NCBI GenBank assembly: GCA_037442205.1
Contig: JBBIQS010000054.1
Coordinates: 1 to 56,825, forward strand
Direction: 5' to 3'
DNA length: 56,825 nt
Source of the DNA: JBBIQS01 sp037442205
GTDB lineage: Bacteria > Myxococcota > Myxococcia > Myxococcales > UBA5297
Shown here in pieces: positions 25,268 through 33,521 of the stretch. Position 1 is the stretch's first letter, and each line of letters begins with the position of its first letter. The position numbers and the translations under genes were made by a program. Below the pieces are notes generated by a model. It was not told the origin of the DNA. It saw nothing but the letters and a program-made list of their open reading frames with translations, and did no database searches.

Positions 25268-25300
25268 CGGCGGCAACTCCGGGGAAGGGTCGAACGTTGG
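25268..25300 (+). repeat. Partial direct copy of the repeat
   Basis: GCGGCAACTCCGGGGAA, followed after a short gap by CGAACGTTGG, corresponds to the first half of copy B, which has ACGTTGG after its A-run. The A-run is lost here. Confidence 0.45.
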
Positions 25301-25372
25301 TTCGGGTTGCCGGAGCGAGGGCGGGAGGCCCGAGGATATGCCGCCGATCTAACGAGGCGAACTCTCACCTCC

Positions 25373-25511
25373 GTGATCGGTCAGCCGGTCGCACCTGGGG
25401 AAGTTCGGGACGTCCTCGGCCCCGCGCTCCTTGAGCTCGACCAATACGTAGACGCTGAGGAAGGATGCTCTGCCGGCGAACGGTGATGCGGCAGTGGTGA
25501 AGAAACAACAT
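25373..25511 (-). pseudogene. Decayed 5' fragment of a GDP-fucose-synthase-like gene
   Basis: These bases align with the first ~130 bases of the intact fcl gene (about 23048-23176), including identical GGGGAAGTTCGGGACG and GCGCTCCTTGAGCT-type blocks, and an ATG at 25511 in the same position. Identity is about 75 percent by eye. A one-base deletion shifts the frame within the glycine-rich loop, and a 4-base gap follows, so no Rossmann motif survives. The rest of the gene is missing. Its divergence from the intact copy suggests an old relict of a different homologue rather than a recent duplication. Confidence 0.7.
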
Positions 25512-25579
25512 GGTGCGCCAGCTTCGCGGAGAAGGGAGTGGCAGCCATTCGCCAGGAAGGCAGCCCTTGTTGTCAGGGC

Positions 25580-26209
25580 TTACCTCCGAGCAAGCGCAAT
25601 CATCGACTTCGCAAGAGGCGCGATCCGCCCGACTCTGACAAATTCAACCGTTCGAAAACCCGTGGAGAGCAAGAGTTCACGGAGGGTCGCCCGCGACCAG
25701 AACTTGATGTGACCACCATCCCAAAGAGCAGTAAAATGAGAATCAAGCTTTCCGCTCACGGCCAGGGCCAAATTCTTCAGATACCCGTGATACGGGGTCG
25801 ATATTATTGCCAATCCCCCATCGTCAAGGAGGGAGTAGACGCTCTTGGCGAAATCTCTGGGCGAGTACACATGCTCCACCACCTCAAGACTTATGACGAC
25901 AGGGAAGCGACCGTATTTGGCTGCCAGGTCGTCGTAAGCAGACCCGTGCTCGAGTCGGAGATTCGGGTGCGAGCGCTGTGCGATCTGGATGCCGCTGTTG
26001 GAGGGGTCAATACCAGAGATAGAAAAGCCGAGGGCTGAGACGAACGCGGCGGTGGAACCATTGCCACACCCGACCTCGAACACGCTCCTGGGGCAACCCC
26101 GCTGGGCCTCAGCTTGCAGGGCCCGGGCGAGTGCCGGAAAAAGGTATCGATGAGACGGGTTGGAGGCCTCGTCGACATAGCGATATTCACCGGAAAATGA
26201 AGGGTCCAT
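25580..26209 (-). CDS. Class I SAM-dependent methyltransferase
   Basis: A 209-aa protein with a classical Rossmann methyltransferase core. Motif I is VFEVGCGNGS (about 43-52), followed by GIDPSNSGI for the acidic ribose contact, VISLEVVEHVYSPRDF (motif IV region) and LLDDGGLAIISTPYHGY. It probably methylates a sugar hydroxyl on the glycan or a nucleotide sugar, given its place at the end of the glycosyltransferase run. It begins 3 bases after the GT2 stop at 26213, so it is in the same transcript. It is the last gene before the repeat-rich non-coding region and so marks the island's edge. Substrate unknown. Confidence 0.85.
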   Translation of the reverse strand: MDPSFSGEYRYVDEASNPSHRYLFPALARALQAEAQRGCPRSVFEVGCGNGSTAAFVSALGFSISGIDPSNSGIQIAQRSHPNLRLEHGSAYDDLAAKYGRFPVVISLEVVEHVYSPRDFAKSVYSLLDDGGLAIISTPYHGYLKNLALAVSGKLDSHFTALWDGGHIKFWSRATLRELLLSTGFRTVEFVRVGRIAPLAKSMIALARR

Positions 26210-26212
26210 GTC

Positions 26213-27043
26213 TCAAACATCCTCGCCGGAAGTAGACTTTGCTCCGCTGCGACGCTCCCATTGTTTCATTATGATCATAAGTTCGTAGCACGCCATGAGG
26301 CCGCTGTATCCAAGCCCAGGAATGCCGTCGAGAAAGCCCCTCCGAAGAAGATATAGGTATCCGAATCTAAGGAATGGTGCGAGCGGGGAGGCGCGGGCGA
26401 GCCGCCTGAGGGCTGCCCGACGGTCTGTCTGCTGTGGGGAAAAAATCTCCCTCAACCGCCCAGCAGGCTGTTCCTGGGCGAGAGCCTCAAGGGTGGAATA
26501 CTTGTTGTGCCTTTCGAACCACTCGCTAAGTCCCTTGGAGAAACTATAGTGTTCGTATGCCTCATGAAGTGTTCCAATTCCCCGAGTGGCTGCGCCGTCC
26601 GCCTGTCCATGGCCGTGCTGCGTGAAGGCCCACTCGCCGCGCTTGACTAGCCGGGTTTGGAAGACAGGAAAATCCCCAGACCGCCGAAGCCACTGCCCCA
26701 TGAACATGAGTTTAGACGCGACGCGATAGGCCGAGTGCAGATCTGTGGCCGCGACGGCCTCGCACTCCCTGCGGAGCGCATCGGTAAACCGCTCGTCCGC
26801 GTCCAGGTTAAAGACCCAGTCGTGGGCGAATGGGAGGTGCTCCAGCGCATGGTTTCTTTGCCCGGCAAAAGAATCAAAGGGGCGAGAGAATACTCGGGCG
26901 CCTAGGGACTCGGCTATAGCGCACGTGCGGTCGGTGCTCTGAGAGTCAAGAACAACAACATCGTCACACCATGCCACGCTCCTGATACAAGCCTGGATGT
27001 TGTCTTGCTCGTTGCGGGTAAGAATAAGAATTGAAAATGGCAT
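26213..27043 (-). CDS. GT2-family glycosyltransferase (WaaE/KdtX-like)
   Basis: A 276-aa inverting GT-A enzyme. It opens with ILILTRNEQDNIQACIRSV, then the UDP-binding VVVLDSQSTDRT (Asp at about 32), a DWVFNLDADERF stretch carrying the DxD-type motif (about 81-92), and a RHNKYSTLEA acceptor-side segment. This pattern is typical of WaaE/KdtX/LgtF-type transferases acting on LPS core or O-antigen. The C terminus has hydrophobic and basic residues that could contact the membrane. I use ATG 27043 because the fold begins there; a longer frame to 27298 lies inside the previous gene. Sugar donor not identifiable. Confidence 0.85.
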   Translation of the reverse strand: MPFSILILTRNEQDNIQACIRSVAWCDDVVVLDSQSTDRTCAIAESLGARVFSRPFDSFAGQRNHALEHLPFAHDWVFNLDADERFTDALRRECEAVAATDLHSAYRVASKLMFMGQWLRRSGDFPVFQTRLVKRGEWAFTQHGHGQADGAATRGIGTLHEAYEHYSFSKGLSEWFERHNKYSTLEALAQEQPAGRLREIFSPQQTDRRAALRRLARASPLAPFLRFGYLYLLRRGFLDGIPGLGYSGLMACYELMIIMKQWERRSGAKSTSGEDV

Positions 27044-27077
27044 GGTGGGCTCTCGGTTGCCTGCGGCTACCGGCGTG

Positions 27078-28262
27078 CTAGGAGTTTGTGGGAATCGGGC
27101 GTTCGGCGAGACGAGAGTAGGCCTCCAGCAAAGGCCGGGTCGAAGCGTCGCCTCCCCACAGGCTGACGGCCATGCTTCGAATCTCCTCCCGCGCACTGTC
27201 ATCCGGGGGGTGATCGAGCAGCATTCGGATTGCGGCCGCCAGACTCTCTGCAGTGGGAGAAGCGACTTGAGCGAACCGAAAGCCCTGTAGAGAGGCACCT
27301 ATTGCCACGCCCGGACTCAACACGACAGGAACTCCGGCGGCCAATGCCTCAGCTGCCGCCAGGCCGAAGTTCTCTTTCTTTGAAACTAGTGCAACCACAG
27401 CCGCCCGGGCAAGAGCAGAGCGAAGAAGATCGCCGGCAAGGAGCCCAGTAAAATGGACGTGCCGGGAAATGCCCGCTTCCTCCGCTTGCGAACGAAGGGT
27501 CGCGCCATGTCGGTCGAGATCGGGGCCAACAAGAGCCAGAGAGCAATCCAGTCCTTCCTTGCGAAGGACGGCAAGAGAAGAGATGAGCGCGTCCAGGTTC
27601 TTGACCCAGTCGATTCGTCCGACGAACATAATCACTGGGCCGGATTGAATGGCGGGAAAGGCGTTCTGGAAGAGTTCGGGGCCCGGTAGTGTCTTCCAGT
27701 AGTCGCAATCTATAGGGTTCGGTGCGACCATCGAATCGGGAAGTTTCCAACCAAGAGAGCCGGCTTTTTGCGCCTCGTCTTGGGAGGTGAAATGCAGCAG
27801 ATGCGCCTGCTCGACGTTGTCTCGCTCGATAAGTGAGGCCCAGGCAAGTTTGATTGCAGGATTGCGCCTGAGTACCAAGGGGTCGAGCATACCATGAGGG
27901 GTGAGGAAATAGGGAATCCGTTGGCGGCGCAGCGCTCGAAGAACGCCCGAAGTGGCTGGATTCCAGAGCGTGTGCACGTGGACGACATCGTGCCCGGCCG
28001 CGAGCCGCACCGCCTCCTGGGCAAGTTCGCTCGATGCGGGAAGGGTTGGCCGAAGAAGAAAGGGTTTTGAGCTCACTACGCGGATAGAGAAGTCGTGGGC
28101 AGGGACGGGCGCCGCCGATGGGCTGCCAGTCCGACTCCAGTTGGTCGTCAGGAGTGTGACCTTCTGTCCAGCTCTTGCCAACGCCGAGCAAAGGGCGGGA
28201 ACAGAATGGGAGGGACCGCCAAACTCGGGCTGGATCGAGGGCGAGATATGGAGAATGTTCAT
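27078..28262 (-). CDS. GT4-family glycosyltransferase
   Basis: A 394-aa GT-B enzyme. The N-terminal glycine-rich loop is SIQPEFGGPSHSVPAL (about 9-24), a VVHVHTLWNPATSG element follows at about 92-105, and FLTPHGMLDPLVL at about 120. The C-terminal donor domain begins at IMFVGRIDWVKNLDALI (about 225-241) and has the EX7E-type KKENFGLAAAEALAAGVPVV segment. The SIQPEFGGP plus TPHGMLDP combination is typical of GT4 enzymes in O-antigen clusters. It ends 34 bp before the GT2 gene. The 5' end at 28262 is set by the start of the fold. Donor unknown. Confidence 0.87.
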   Translation of the reverse strand: MNILHISPSIQPEFGGPSHSVPALCSALARAGQKVTLLTTNWSRTGSPSAAPVPAHDFSIRVVSSKPFLLRPTLPASSELAQEAVRLAAGHDVVHVHTLWNPATSGVLRALRRQRIPYFLTPHGMLDPLVLRRNPAIKLAWASLIERDNVEQAHLLHFTSQDEAQKAGSLGWKLPDSMVAPNPIDCDYWKTLPGPELFQNAFPAIQSGPVIMFVGRIDWVKNLDALISSLAVLRKEGLDCSLALVGPDLDRHGATLRSQAEEAGISRHVHFTGLLAGDLLRSALARAAVVALVSKKENFGLAAAEALAAGVPVVLSPGVAIGASLQGFRFAQVASPTAESLAAAIRMLLDHPPDDSAREEIRSMAVSLWGGDASTRPLLEAYSRLAERPIPTNS

Positions 28263-28471
28263 CTCGAGTGCTCGAATGTCATCTGCAGTAGGGATTTCAT
28301 GGCACTGGGCAAGGGGAGAGGCCGGAACGTGTTCAACGGCCGAGGTGGGATGCGACCACCTTGGCCCTGAGCCTGCTTTAGCTCCGACGGGACGGGGGAA
28401 CAGTGGAAGCTGGCTCCGCCAGCGCTTGGGGCATGGCGAGGGGTCAGATGGGTCATGGGCGTCGTCGAAGG

Positions 28472-29266
28472 CTAGGGCATCCGGATAACGCCAATCCCCG
28501 CATAGCCCTGGCTCGGGGATGCGATGAACTCCCAACTCTCATACTTTTCACGAACCTCGCTCCAGAACTGGGGCACTTGAACGGCGGGGCCGTCGACAGG
28601 GGCGTCTCGCCTCTCGGCAATATCGTGAAACGCTACGAAGCCGCCCGGGCGTACCAAGGGTGAGTACATCGAAAAATCCATCTTCACGCCATCGTACGTG
28701 TGGTCGCCGTCAATGAAGAGGAAATCGAGACGAGCGCCTGAAAGAAGCGAAGACACCTGCGCCAGGGTTGAAGTGGCATGGGAGTCCGCCCGGACTAGAT
28801 GGAGCCGCTGCCGCTCGCGAACGAAGGATTGGAAGACGGGTCCCTTCCACGAGGGCCACCCGCCGCCGTGGATTCCCCCGGGGAGATCGAGACTAATCGC
28901 CAGGGCATCGGGCGCCGCCATGCGGCAGAAGCAAAAGAGCGTTCCTCCATTCAGAGTCCCGATCTCGGCAAAGTTTTGAATTTTCTGCCCAGCGAATACT
29001 TTGTCGAGAAGACCGAGAAACTCAGCAGGGATTTGCCAGGGATTGATGATCCCTCCAGGTATCCGCGTGGCAAAATCGAAGGCCTCGGTGGGCGATAGCG
29101 AGCTCGGAAGAGCGTTGATCGCCGCGATCGTGCTCGCCCGGTAACGGCGCTGAGCGACCTGGGTGCGATAGATTCTGGCTGCAAATCTCGAGGTGTGCCT
29201 CACCAGGCCCAAAGGCCCTCCGGTGCGCAAGACTTCAAGGGCGCGAGCAGTCATGCGGCTGATCAT
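28472..29266 (-). CDS. Class I SAM-dependent methyltransferase (Methyltransf_24 / cephalosporin-hydroxylase-like)
   Basis: A 264-aa methyltransferase. A basic N-terminal helix (about 1-50) precedes the core: FAEIGTLNGGTLFCFCR (about 92-108, motif I), ISLDLPGG, then LDFLFIDGDHTYDGVKMDFSMY (about 180-200), whose IDGDH carries the metal/substrate Asp and His, and VRPGGFVAFHDI. This type often methylates sugar residues or glycan ends. AAGGAG lies 5 bases before ATG 29266, and that ATG overlaps the stop of the preceding glycosyltransferase as ATGA, so the pair is translationally coupled. It could methylate the sugar added by that transferase. Substrate is inference. Confidence 0.82.
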   Translation of the reverse strand: MISRMTARALEVLRTGGPLGLVRHTSRFAARIYRTQVAQRRYRASTIAAINALPSSLSPTEAFDFATRIPGGIINPWQIPAEFLGLLDKVFAGQKIQNFAEIGTLNGGTLFCFCRMAAPDALAISLDLPGGIHGGGWPSWKGPVFQSFVRERQRLHLVRADSHATSTLAQVSSLLSGARLDFLFIDGDHTYDGVKMDFSMYSPLVRPGGFVAFHDIAERRDAPVDGPAVQVPQFWSEVREKYESWEFIASPSQGYAGIGVIRMP

Positions 29267-30516
29267 TGTCTCTCCTTGGGGATGGTCCGATTGGCAGCTT
29301 GATGCATGGGGTCAAGAAACTCCGAGGGGCCGGCGGAAGGCTGGTCAAGACATTCGTCAGGCAGGTGCCAGGGACAGCTCGGCCGCGATGAACGTGTCGC
29401 CTGTGACAGGGAATGTTCAACGACCCTCATGAAATGCCGTGCCGCAACCGCGGGCTGGAGAAGCGCACTGTAGGAGATGGCGCGCCTCTTGAGCTGTCCG
29501 ATGGTATTCGGGTGTTCGACGAGGGAGGCGAGGCACTCCGCGAGATCGCCTGGATCTCCGCTGCGAAACACCGCACCGGCGCCGCTGGCGGCGATCAACT
29601 CGCTGGCTCCTATCCGATCGCTGACGACCACAGGCATTCCCGCCAGTAGGCCCTCGTTCACTCGGATGGCCCACGGCTCCTCGCGCCCGGCGCACACAAG
29701 GATATCGCTTTCTCGAACCAGCCCTTCGATATGGGAATCAGAAACAAAGCCGTGAAACGAAACTGCGCCGGTCAACCCCAGCGTTCGCGCCTGGCGCTCG
29801 AGCCGGTGTTTCTCTGGGCCATCTCCGACGATGTCGCAAACAAAATGGATGTCGCGATCGCGAAGGCGCGCGAGCGCATCGAGTAGAAGATCCGTTCCCT
29901 TGAAAGGCGCTAGCACGCCGGTTGACAGGATGCGCACAGGATGCCCGGCCGGGATCGCGGAACGCGCGCGGCTGGGGCGCCCCGTGGGAAAATAGCCGAA
30001 AGGATAGATCTTGGGAGCCGACCATCCTGCGGCCTCGAGTGCAGCGAAGCGGCGACCGGAAAGACAAAGAACGAAACGCGCCGAATGGGCGATGGAGCCG
30101 GTGAGAAACGGGACCACGGAGCGGAGATAGATGCTCTTGGCGACGCGCGCCGGCCCTCTGTGCATGTTCAATGGAGCCTCTGTCATGACTCCGAACCGAA
30201 TACCTTGAGCAATCGCGCATTTTGCGGCGTGGCGGATGACCTCGTTCCGTTGGTACTCCCCAAAGACGTGGAGGGCGTCGCGCTCGGAGCGAAGAATGTC
30301 CTCCGCGGCGCGTTGCCAGCCTGCCGAGGGCAAGACGGTCAATACGGCGGCTCCGCTATCGTCCGGCTGCCACTTCATGCGCTGGCGCACCTGGCTCAGC
30401 GCCTCGCGGACGACGATCTTGACGCGGGTATCCGCGAGGTTTGCCAGCTCGCGAAAGAGTGGCATTACCGACCGGCAGGCGCTGTTCCACCAAAAAACGA
30501 GTTCCATTGGGGTCAT
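29263..30516 (-). CDS. GT4-family glycosyltransferase
   Basis: A 417-aa GT-B glycosyltransferase. The N-terminal half is divergent (MELVFWWNSACRSVMPLFREL) and lacks the glycine-rich loop. The C-terminal donor domain is clear: VRILSTGVLAPFKGTDLLLDAL (about 195-216), FVCDIVGDGPEKHRLE, SFHGFV and EPWAIRVNEGLLAGMPVVVSDRIGASELI (the EX7E segment). The C-terminal 40 residues are polar and look disordered. It overlaps the methyltransferase gene by 4 bp. ATG 30507 is an alternative start three codons in. The acceptor and sugar are unknown. Confidence 0.83.
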   Translation of the reverse strand: MTPMELVFWWNSACRSVMPLFRELANLADTRVKIVVREALSQVRQRMKWQPDDSGAAVLTVLPSAGWQRAAEDILRSERDALHVFGEYQRNEVIRHAAKCAIAQGIRFGVMTEAPLNMHRGPARVAKSIYLRSVVPFLTGSIAHSARFVLCLSGRRFAALEAAGWSAPKIYPFGYFPTGRPSRARSAIPAGHPVRILSTGVLAPFKGTDLLLDALARLRDRDIHFVCDIVGDGPEKHRLERQARTLGLTGAVSFHGFVSDSHIEGLVRESDILVCAGREEPWAIRVNEGLLAGMPVVVSDRIGASELIAASGAGAVFRSGDPGDLAECLASLVEHPNTIGQLKRRAISYSALLQPAVAARHFMRVVEHSLSQATRSSRPSCPWHLPDECLDQPSAGPSEFLDPMHQAANRTIPKERQ

Positions 30517-30543
30517 CCTAGCGCAACAACTAGGGCCTGGCTC

Positions 30544-31410
30544 TCAACCAGCCAAACACCAGTTCTGCAACCGACGGCCGCGGTAGAGGGCTGTATCGAG
30601 AAGGGCCCGCGGTGTAGTCAGCGTGCCGAAACGGAGCACGCGCGAGTAGACCTGCGAGGCAAGAAGCTCAGCCTTTGTTACGCGGTAGGTGCTTTCGATG
30701 TAGTTCCTCTCGCTCTGGCGTCGAGCCCAGACTGCGTGCTCTTTATCGGCCATCGGGCTGTCGGAGAAGTTGTGGCCGCTCATCTTGGCGTTGGGGTGAA
30801 GGCGGAATCCCCAGAGATAGCGGCTTATTTGATCAAAACGTGCGCCGACCCTGGCAAAGCGAAGCCACAGCTCGGTGTCCATCATGTAGTGAAGAGATTC
30901 GTTAACTGGCCCGGCGTCCTCCAAGAGGCTAGGGCTGAAAAACGAGGAAGGCCCGGAAACCGACACCAAGCCAAGCCGCGCCAGGACCTCGGACCAGGAG
31001 GTGCCGCGCGAGCATCGCAGCGCGTCTCCGTATGGCGACATCCAGATGCAGCCGCCGGCAAGCCACTGATATCGCAATGACGGGCGAGCGGTATAGCGCT
31101 CGGCAACCGCCCGCAGCGCTCCTGCCAGAAAGATGTCGTCCGAATTGAGCCAGGTGAGGAGATTTCCGCTAGTTCGAGAAAAGCCCTTGTTGAGCGCGTG
31201 GCTCTGGCCCTGGTCTCGCTCGCTAACCCAGTAGTGCAGGTGGGAGGCATATCGCTCGAGAATTTTGAACGAGCCGTCGGTGCTTCCCCCGTCGATGACG
31301 ATGATCTCCTTGTCCGGATAGTCCTGTCGAATGACCGAGAGAAGCGTGGCCTCAAGGAACTGCGCTTGGTTGTAGGACGGGATGACTATAGATATTCGTG
31401 GGCGTGGCAT
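30544..31410 (-). CDS. GT2-family glycosyltransferase
   Basis: A 288-aa inverting GT-A enzyme. It has ISIVIPSYNQAQFLEATLLSV at the N terminus, IIVIDGGSTDGS, a SERDQGQSHALNKG motif typical of the WcaA/WcaE-like branch, LTWLNSDD (DxD-equivalent at about 92), and a FRLHPNAKMSG loop towards the C terminus. ATG 31410 has no strong ribosome site; a TTG at 31425 is in frame and would add five residues. It lies 28 bp upstream of the GT4 gene and 18 bp past the doubtful ORF at 31429. Donor not identifiable. Confidence 0.87.
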   Translation of the reverse strand: MPRPRISIVIPSYNQAQFLEATLLSVIRQDYPDKEIIVIDGGSTDGSFKILERYASHLHYWVSERDQGQSHALNKGFSRTSGNLLTWLNSDDIFLAGALRAVAERYTARPSLRYQWLAGGCIWMSPYGDALRCSRGTSWSEVLARLGLVSVSGPSSFFSPSLLEDAGPVNESLHYMMDTELWLRFARVGARFDQISRYLWGFRLHPNAKMSGHNFSDSPMADKEHAVWARRQSERNYIESTYRVTKAELLASQVYSRVLRFGTLTTPRALLDTALYRGRRLQNWCLAG

Positions 31411-31428
31411 CGCAGTGCTCGGCAAGTT

Positions 31429-31977
31429 CTACGGCCAGGATGGGGTAGCGTTCTTGGAGAAAGGCTCCGCCTCGAGCACGATGAGAGGATTCTGTGCCTG
31501 CGACCAGCAGGGGGCGGGAAGGCTTGTTGGACGAAACAGCGTTCCAAGAGTCGGGCGGTCCTTTGGCATGAACGTACTCGCTACGAAACGAAGGTCGGCT
31601 TGGCGCCGCGTCCGATCTTCCGTTGATAGCACTACGGCATGGCGGATGCCACTTAGTCGCAGGAGCCGTTCTCGGTCACCAGCTTGCGCCCGCGCAGGCC
31701 TATTGCTCCTCGTCTGACAGGCGAGCGGACAGTGGCGTCTTGCATGGTGTCGGCAACCCTGCTCTGTCGATGCCGATAGCCGCCGGACACACGAGCGCTC
31801 CTTGAATTGAGGAAGGGGCGTGCTGGTGGTCGTGAGCGCGGGCGGCACAGCGAAGAGGGTGTCACCGATGGCAATGCCCAACCTCTCGGTTTGCGCAGGG
31901 GCCAAGTCGGCGTGACCGCCTGTCTTGGGGCCAGCGAATGCGATCGTGCGCAGGACGTGAACCACCGCTCGCCTCAT
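31429..31977 (-). CDS. Uncertain 182-aa ORF coupled to the O-antigen ligase gene
   Basis: The ATG at 31977 overlaps the ligase stop as ATGA, just as true gene pairs do in this cluster, and the frame stays open for 182 codons to 31429. The N-terminal third (VVHVLRTIAFAGPKTGGHADLA) and C-terminal end (NPLIVLEAEPFSKN) read like protein. The middle is Arg/Cys-rich and less so. A +1 frame looks better between about 31654 and 31790. It may be a gene carrying compensating frameshifts, a degraded gene, or chance. No domain is recognised. Without it, this would be a 563-bp gap inside a compact operon. Confidence 0.4.
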   Translation of the reverse strand: MRRAVVHVLRTIAFAGPKTGGHADLAPAQTERLGIAIGDTLFAVPPALTTTSTPLPQFKERSCVRRLSASTEQGCRHHARRHCPLACQTRSNRPARAQAGDRERLLRLSGIRHAVVLSTEDRTRRQADLRFVASTFMPKDRPTLGTLFRPTSLPAPCWSQAQNPLIVLEAEPFSKNATPSWP

Positions 31978-33359
31978 TGTGTCTGAATGCCGGGTGAAAG
32001 GGTTTCAAGTTTGCGGATGAGCAAATACCCGAACCCGAGGCCCATGAAGAGGTAGAGCGGGCCGTCGGTGGAGAGAAGGTAGTCAACAAAGACGACGAAG
32101 GAGAAGACGAACATAGAGGGGCCTAGTCCGTCCCTGGAGAGCCGAAGGCGCGGAAGCGCACGCAGAAGAGGGGTGAGATACCACCAGGCGAACAGTAGCA
32201 GACCGACGACGCCGAGCTCGGAGATCAGGCGAAGGGCCCCGCTCTTGGCTACAAAGGCGGCACTGCGCAGGTAGTACATGTCCTCGGCGGGCACGTAGGG
32301 GCGAGCGTGAAGATGCACGTTCCCCAGTCCCACGCCCAAGGGGATCTCCTGCGGATTGTCGGAAAGCCAGGCCAAGACGATTGAATTGGTGTCATCGAGG
32401 CCGCCGGTGGTCTCCAGGCGGGAGGTGGTTCGAGCGCGAAGGATCTCCAAGCCGCCGGGGATAACTGCGATGACGAGAATGCCGACCAGCGTGGCGAGCG
32501 CGAGGCCCACTAGAGTGGAGCGCCGAGGCGTTCTGCGGAGCAGGACGAGCGCCCCAATTATCGCCACGGCGTTGGTGAGCAGCAGGAAATAGCCCTGGGT
32601 CGAGAACGTGAGAAAGAGCGCGGCCAAGTGGACGATGATGAGCAGCAGCAGGCGGCGGCGAGGGAATTCCAGGGGGCGTTCCCCGACAGCGTCGAGAAGG
32701 AGAACCGTGAGGGAAATGGCGAGGCTGTAGGCAAATTGTTTCGGCTCGCCGCCAAGGGCGCAGGCTCGCAAGAGGGTGGAGCTTTGGAACGCGTCGGGAG
32801 CGCCGATGGTCCCTTGTCGGAGTGCATTGTTCGGAGCAAGCAGGTCCATGGGAAACAGGTCGATGCCGCTGACGAGGTACACGAAGAACTGGAGTATTCC
32901 GAGGAGAGCGAGAATGGATGTGGAAAACACCAGCGCGCGAAACAGTCTCCTCCCGGAAACGAGTGATGGCTGACGGGCGACGACCAAGCCTGGAACGATG
33001 AAGAGCAGCCAGGAAACCAACTGAAGCGCCCAGCGCAGTCGGCCGCGGTGCGCTGGGTACTCGTTGACTAGATCGGGAAGGGAAAAAGTGCTCTGAATGA
33101 CCGTGAGCGTGATTGCGTAACCGGCAAGGAGAAGGAGCGCGGTAATGCCGTGGCCATTGGGCCGGTGTGCCAATAGCGCGATCAGGAGAAAGAGCGCCGT
33201 AAAACGTTCTAGGCTGATGTTGATGCCGACGTCGACGAGTACCCCGAACCAAGGGATGAGCGCCATGTATGCCAGTATCAAGTTGTGTCGGCTGAGAATG
33301 CCCAACAACGCTATGAACGCCAGGGAGATCGAATAGACTGGAATAAGCCAGGAGTTCAT
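31974..33359 (-). CDS. O-antigen ligase/polymerase-family membrane protein
   Basis: A 461-aa protein with about 11-12 hydrophobic segments and a large periplasmic loop late in the sequence (about 300-385), which contains a conserved-type Arg/His-bearing stretch (DNPQEIPLGVGLGNVHLHARP). This fits the WaaL/Wzy superfamily, which either joins O-units into polymer or attaches polymer to lipid A-core. The two cannot be told apart from sequence alone. The ATG 33359 start begins the first TM helix (MNSWLIPVYSISLAFIALLG). It is followed immediately by the coupled ORF at 31977. It lies 162 bp downstream of the flippase gene. Confidence 0.82.
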   Translation of the reverse strand: MNSWLIPVYSISLAFIALLGILSRHNLILAYMALIPWFGVLVDVGINISLERFTALFLLIALLAHRPNGHGITALLLLAGYAITLTVIQSTFSLPDLVNEYPAHRGRLRWALQLVSWLLFIVPGLVVARQPSLVSGRRLFRALVFSTSILALLGILQFFVYLVSGIDLFPMDLLAPNNALRQGTIGAPDAFQSSTLLRACALGGEPKQFAYSLAISLTVLLLDAVGERPLEFPRRRLLLLIIVHLAALFLTFSTQGYFLLLTNAVAIIGALVLLRRTPRRSTLVGLALATLVGILVIAVIPGGLEILRARTTSRLETTGGLDDTNSIVLAWLSDNPQEIPLGVGLGNVHLHARPYVPAEDMYYLRSAAFVAKSGALRLISELGVVGLLLFAWWYLTPLLRALPRLRLSRDGLGPSMFVFSFVVFVDYLLSTDGPLYLFMGLGFGYLLIRKLETLSPGIQTQ

Positions 33360-33521
33360 CGGAGAAATCGGGGTCAGCCGAGAATGCGAACCTGAGCCCA
33401 GGTGGCGAGTTCGCGCCAGCATGAGGCGATGTGGTCAGAGATGTGGGGCCAACAGAGGGGAATTCGCATCGTCGAGAAACCCGGTCTCAAGAGGCAAACT
33501 GCGACTGCCAGGAATCGTGCT

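Larger units (their letters stand above)
24485..25579. other. 1.1-kb non-coding, repeat-bearing region at the edge of the O-antigen island
   Basis: No frame here has convincing coding character. The first 300 bp are presumably the promoter region of the 302-aa gene. Then come the 16S-3'-end look-alike (24802-24838), the repeat family (24961-25300) and the decayed fcl-like fragment (25373-25511), each listed separately. From about 25000 the sequence turns noticeably A/T-richer, including GTTAACTAAAG at about 25085-25095. Confidence 0.6.
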
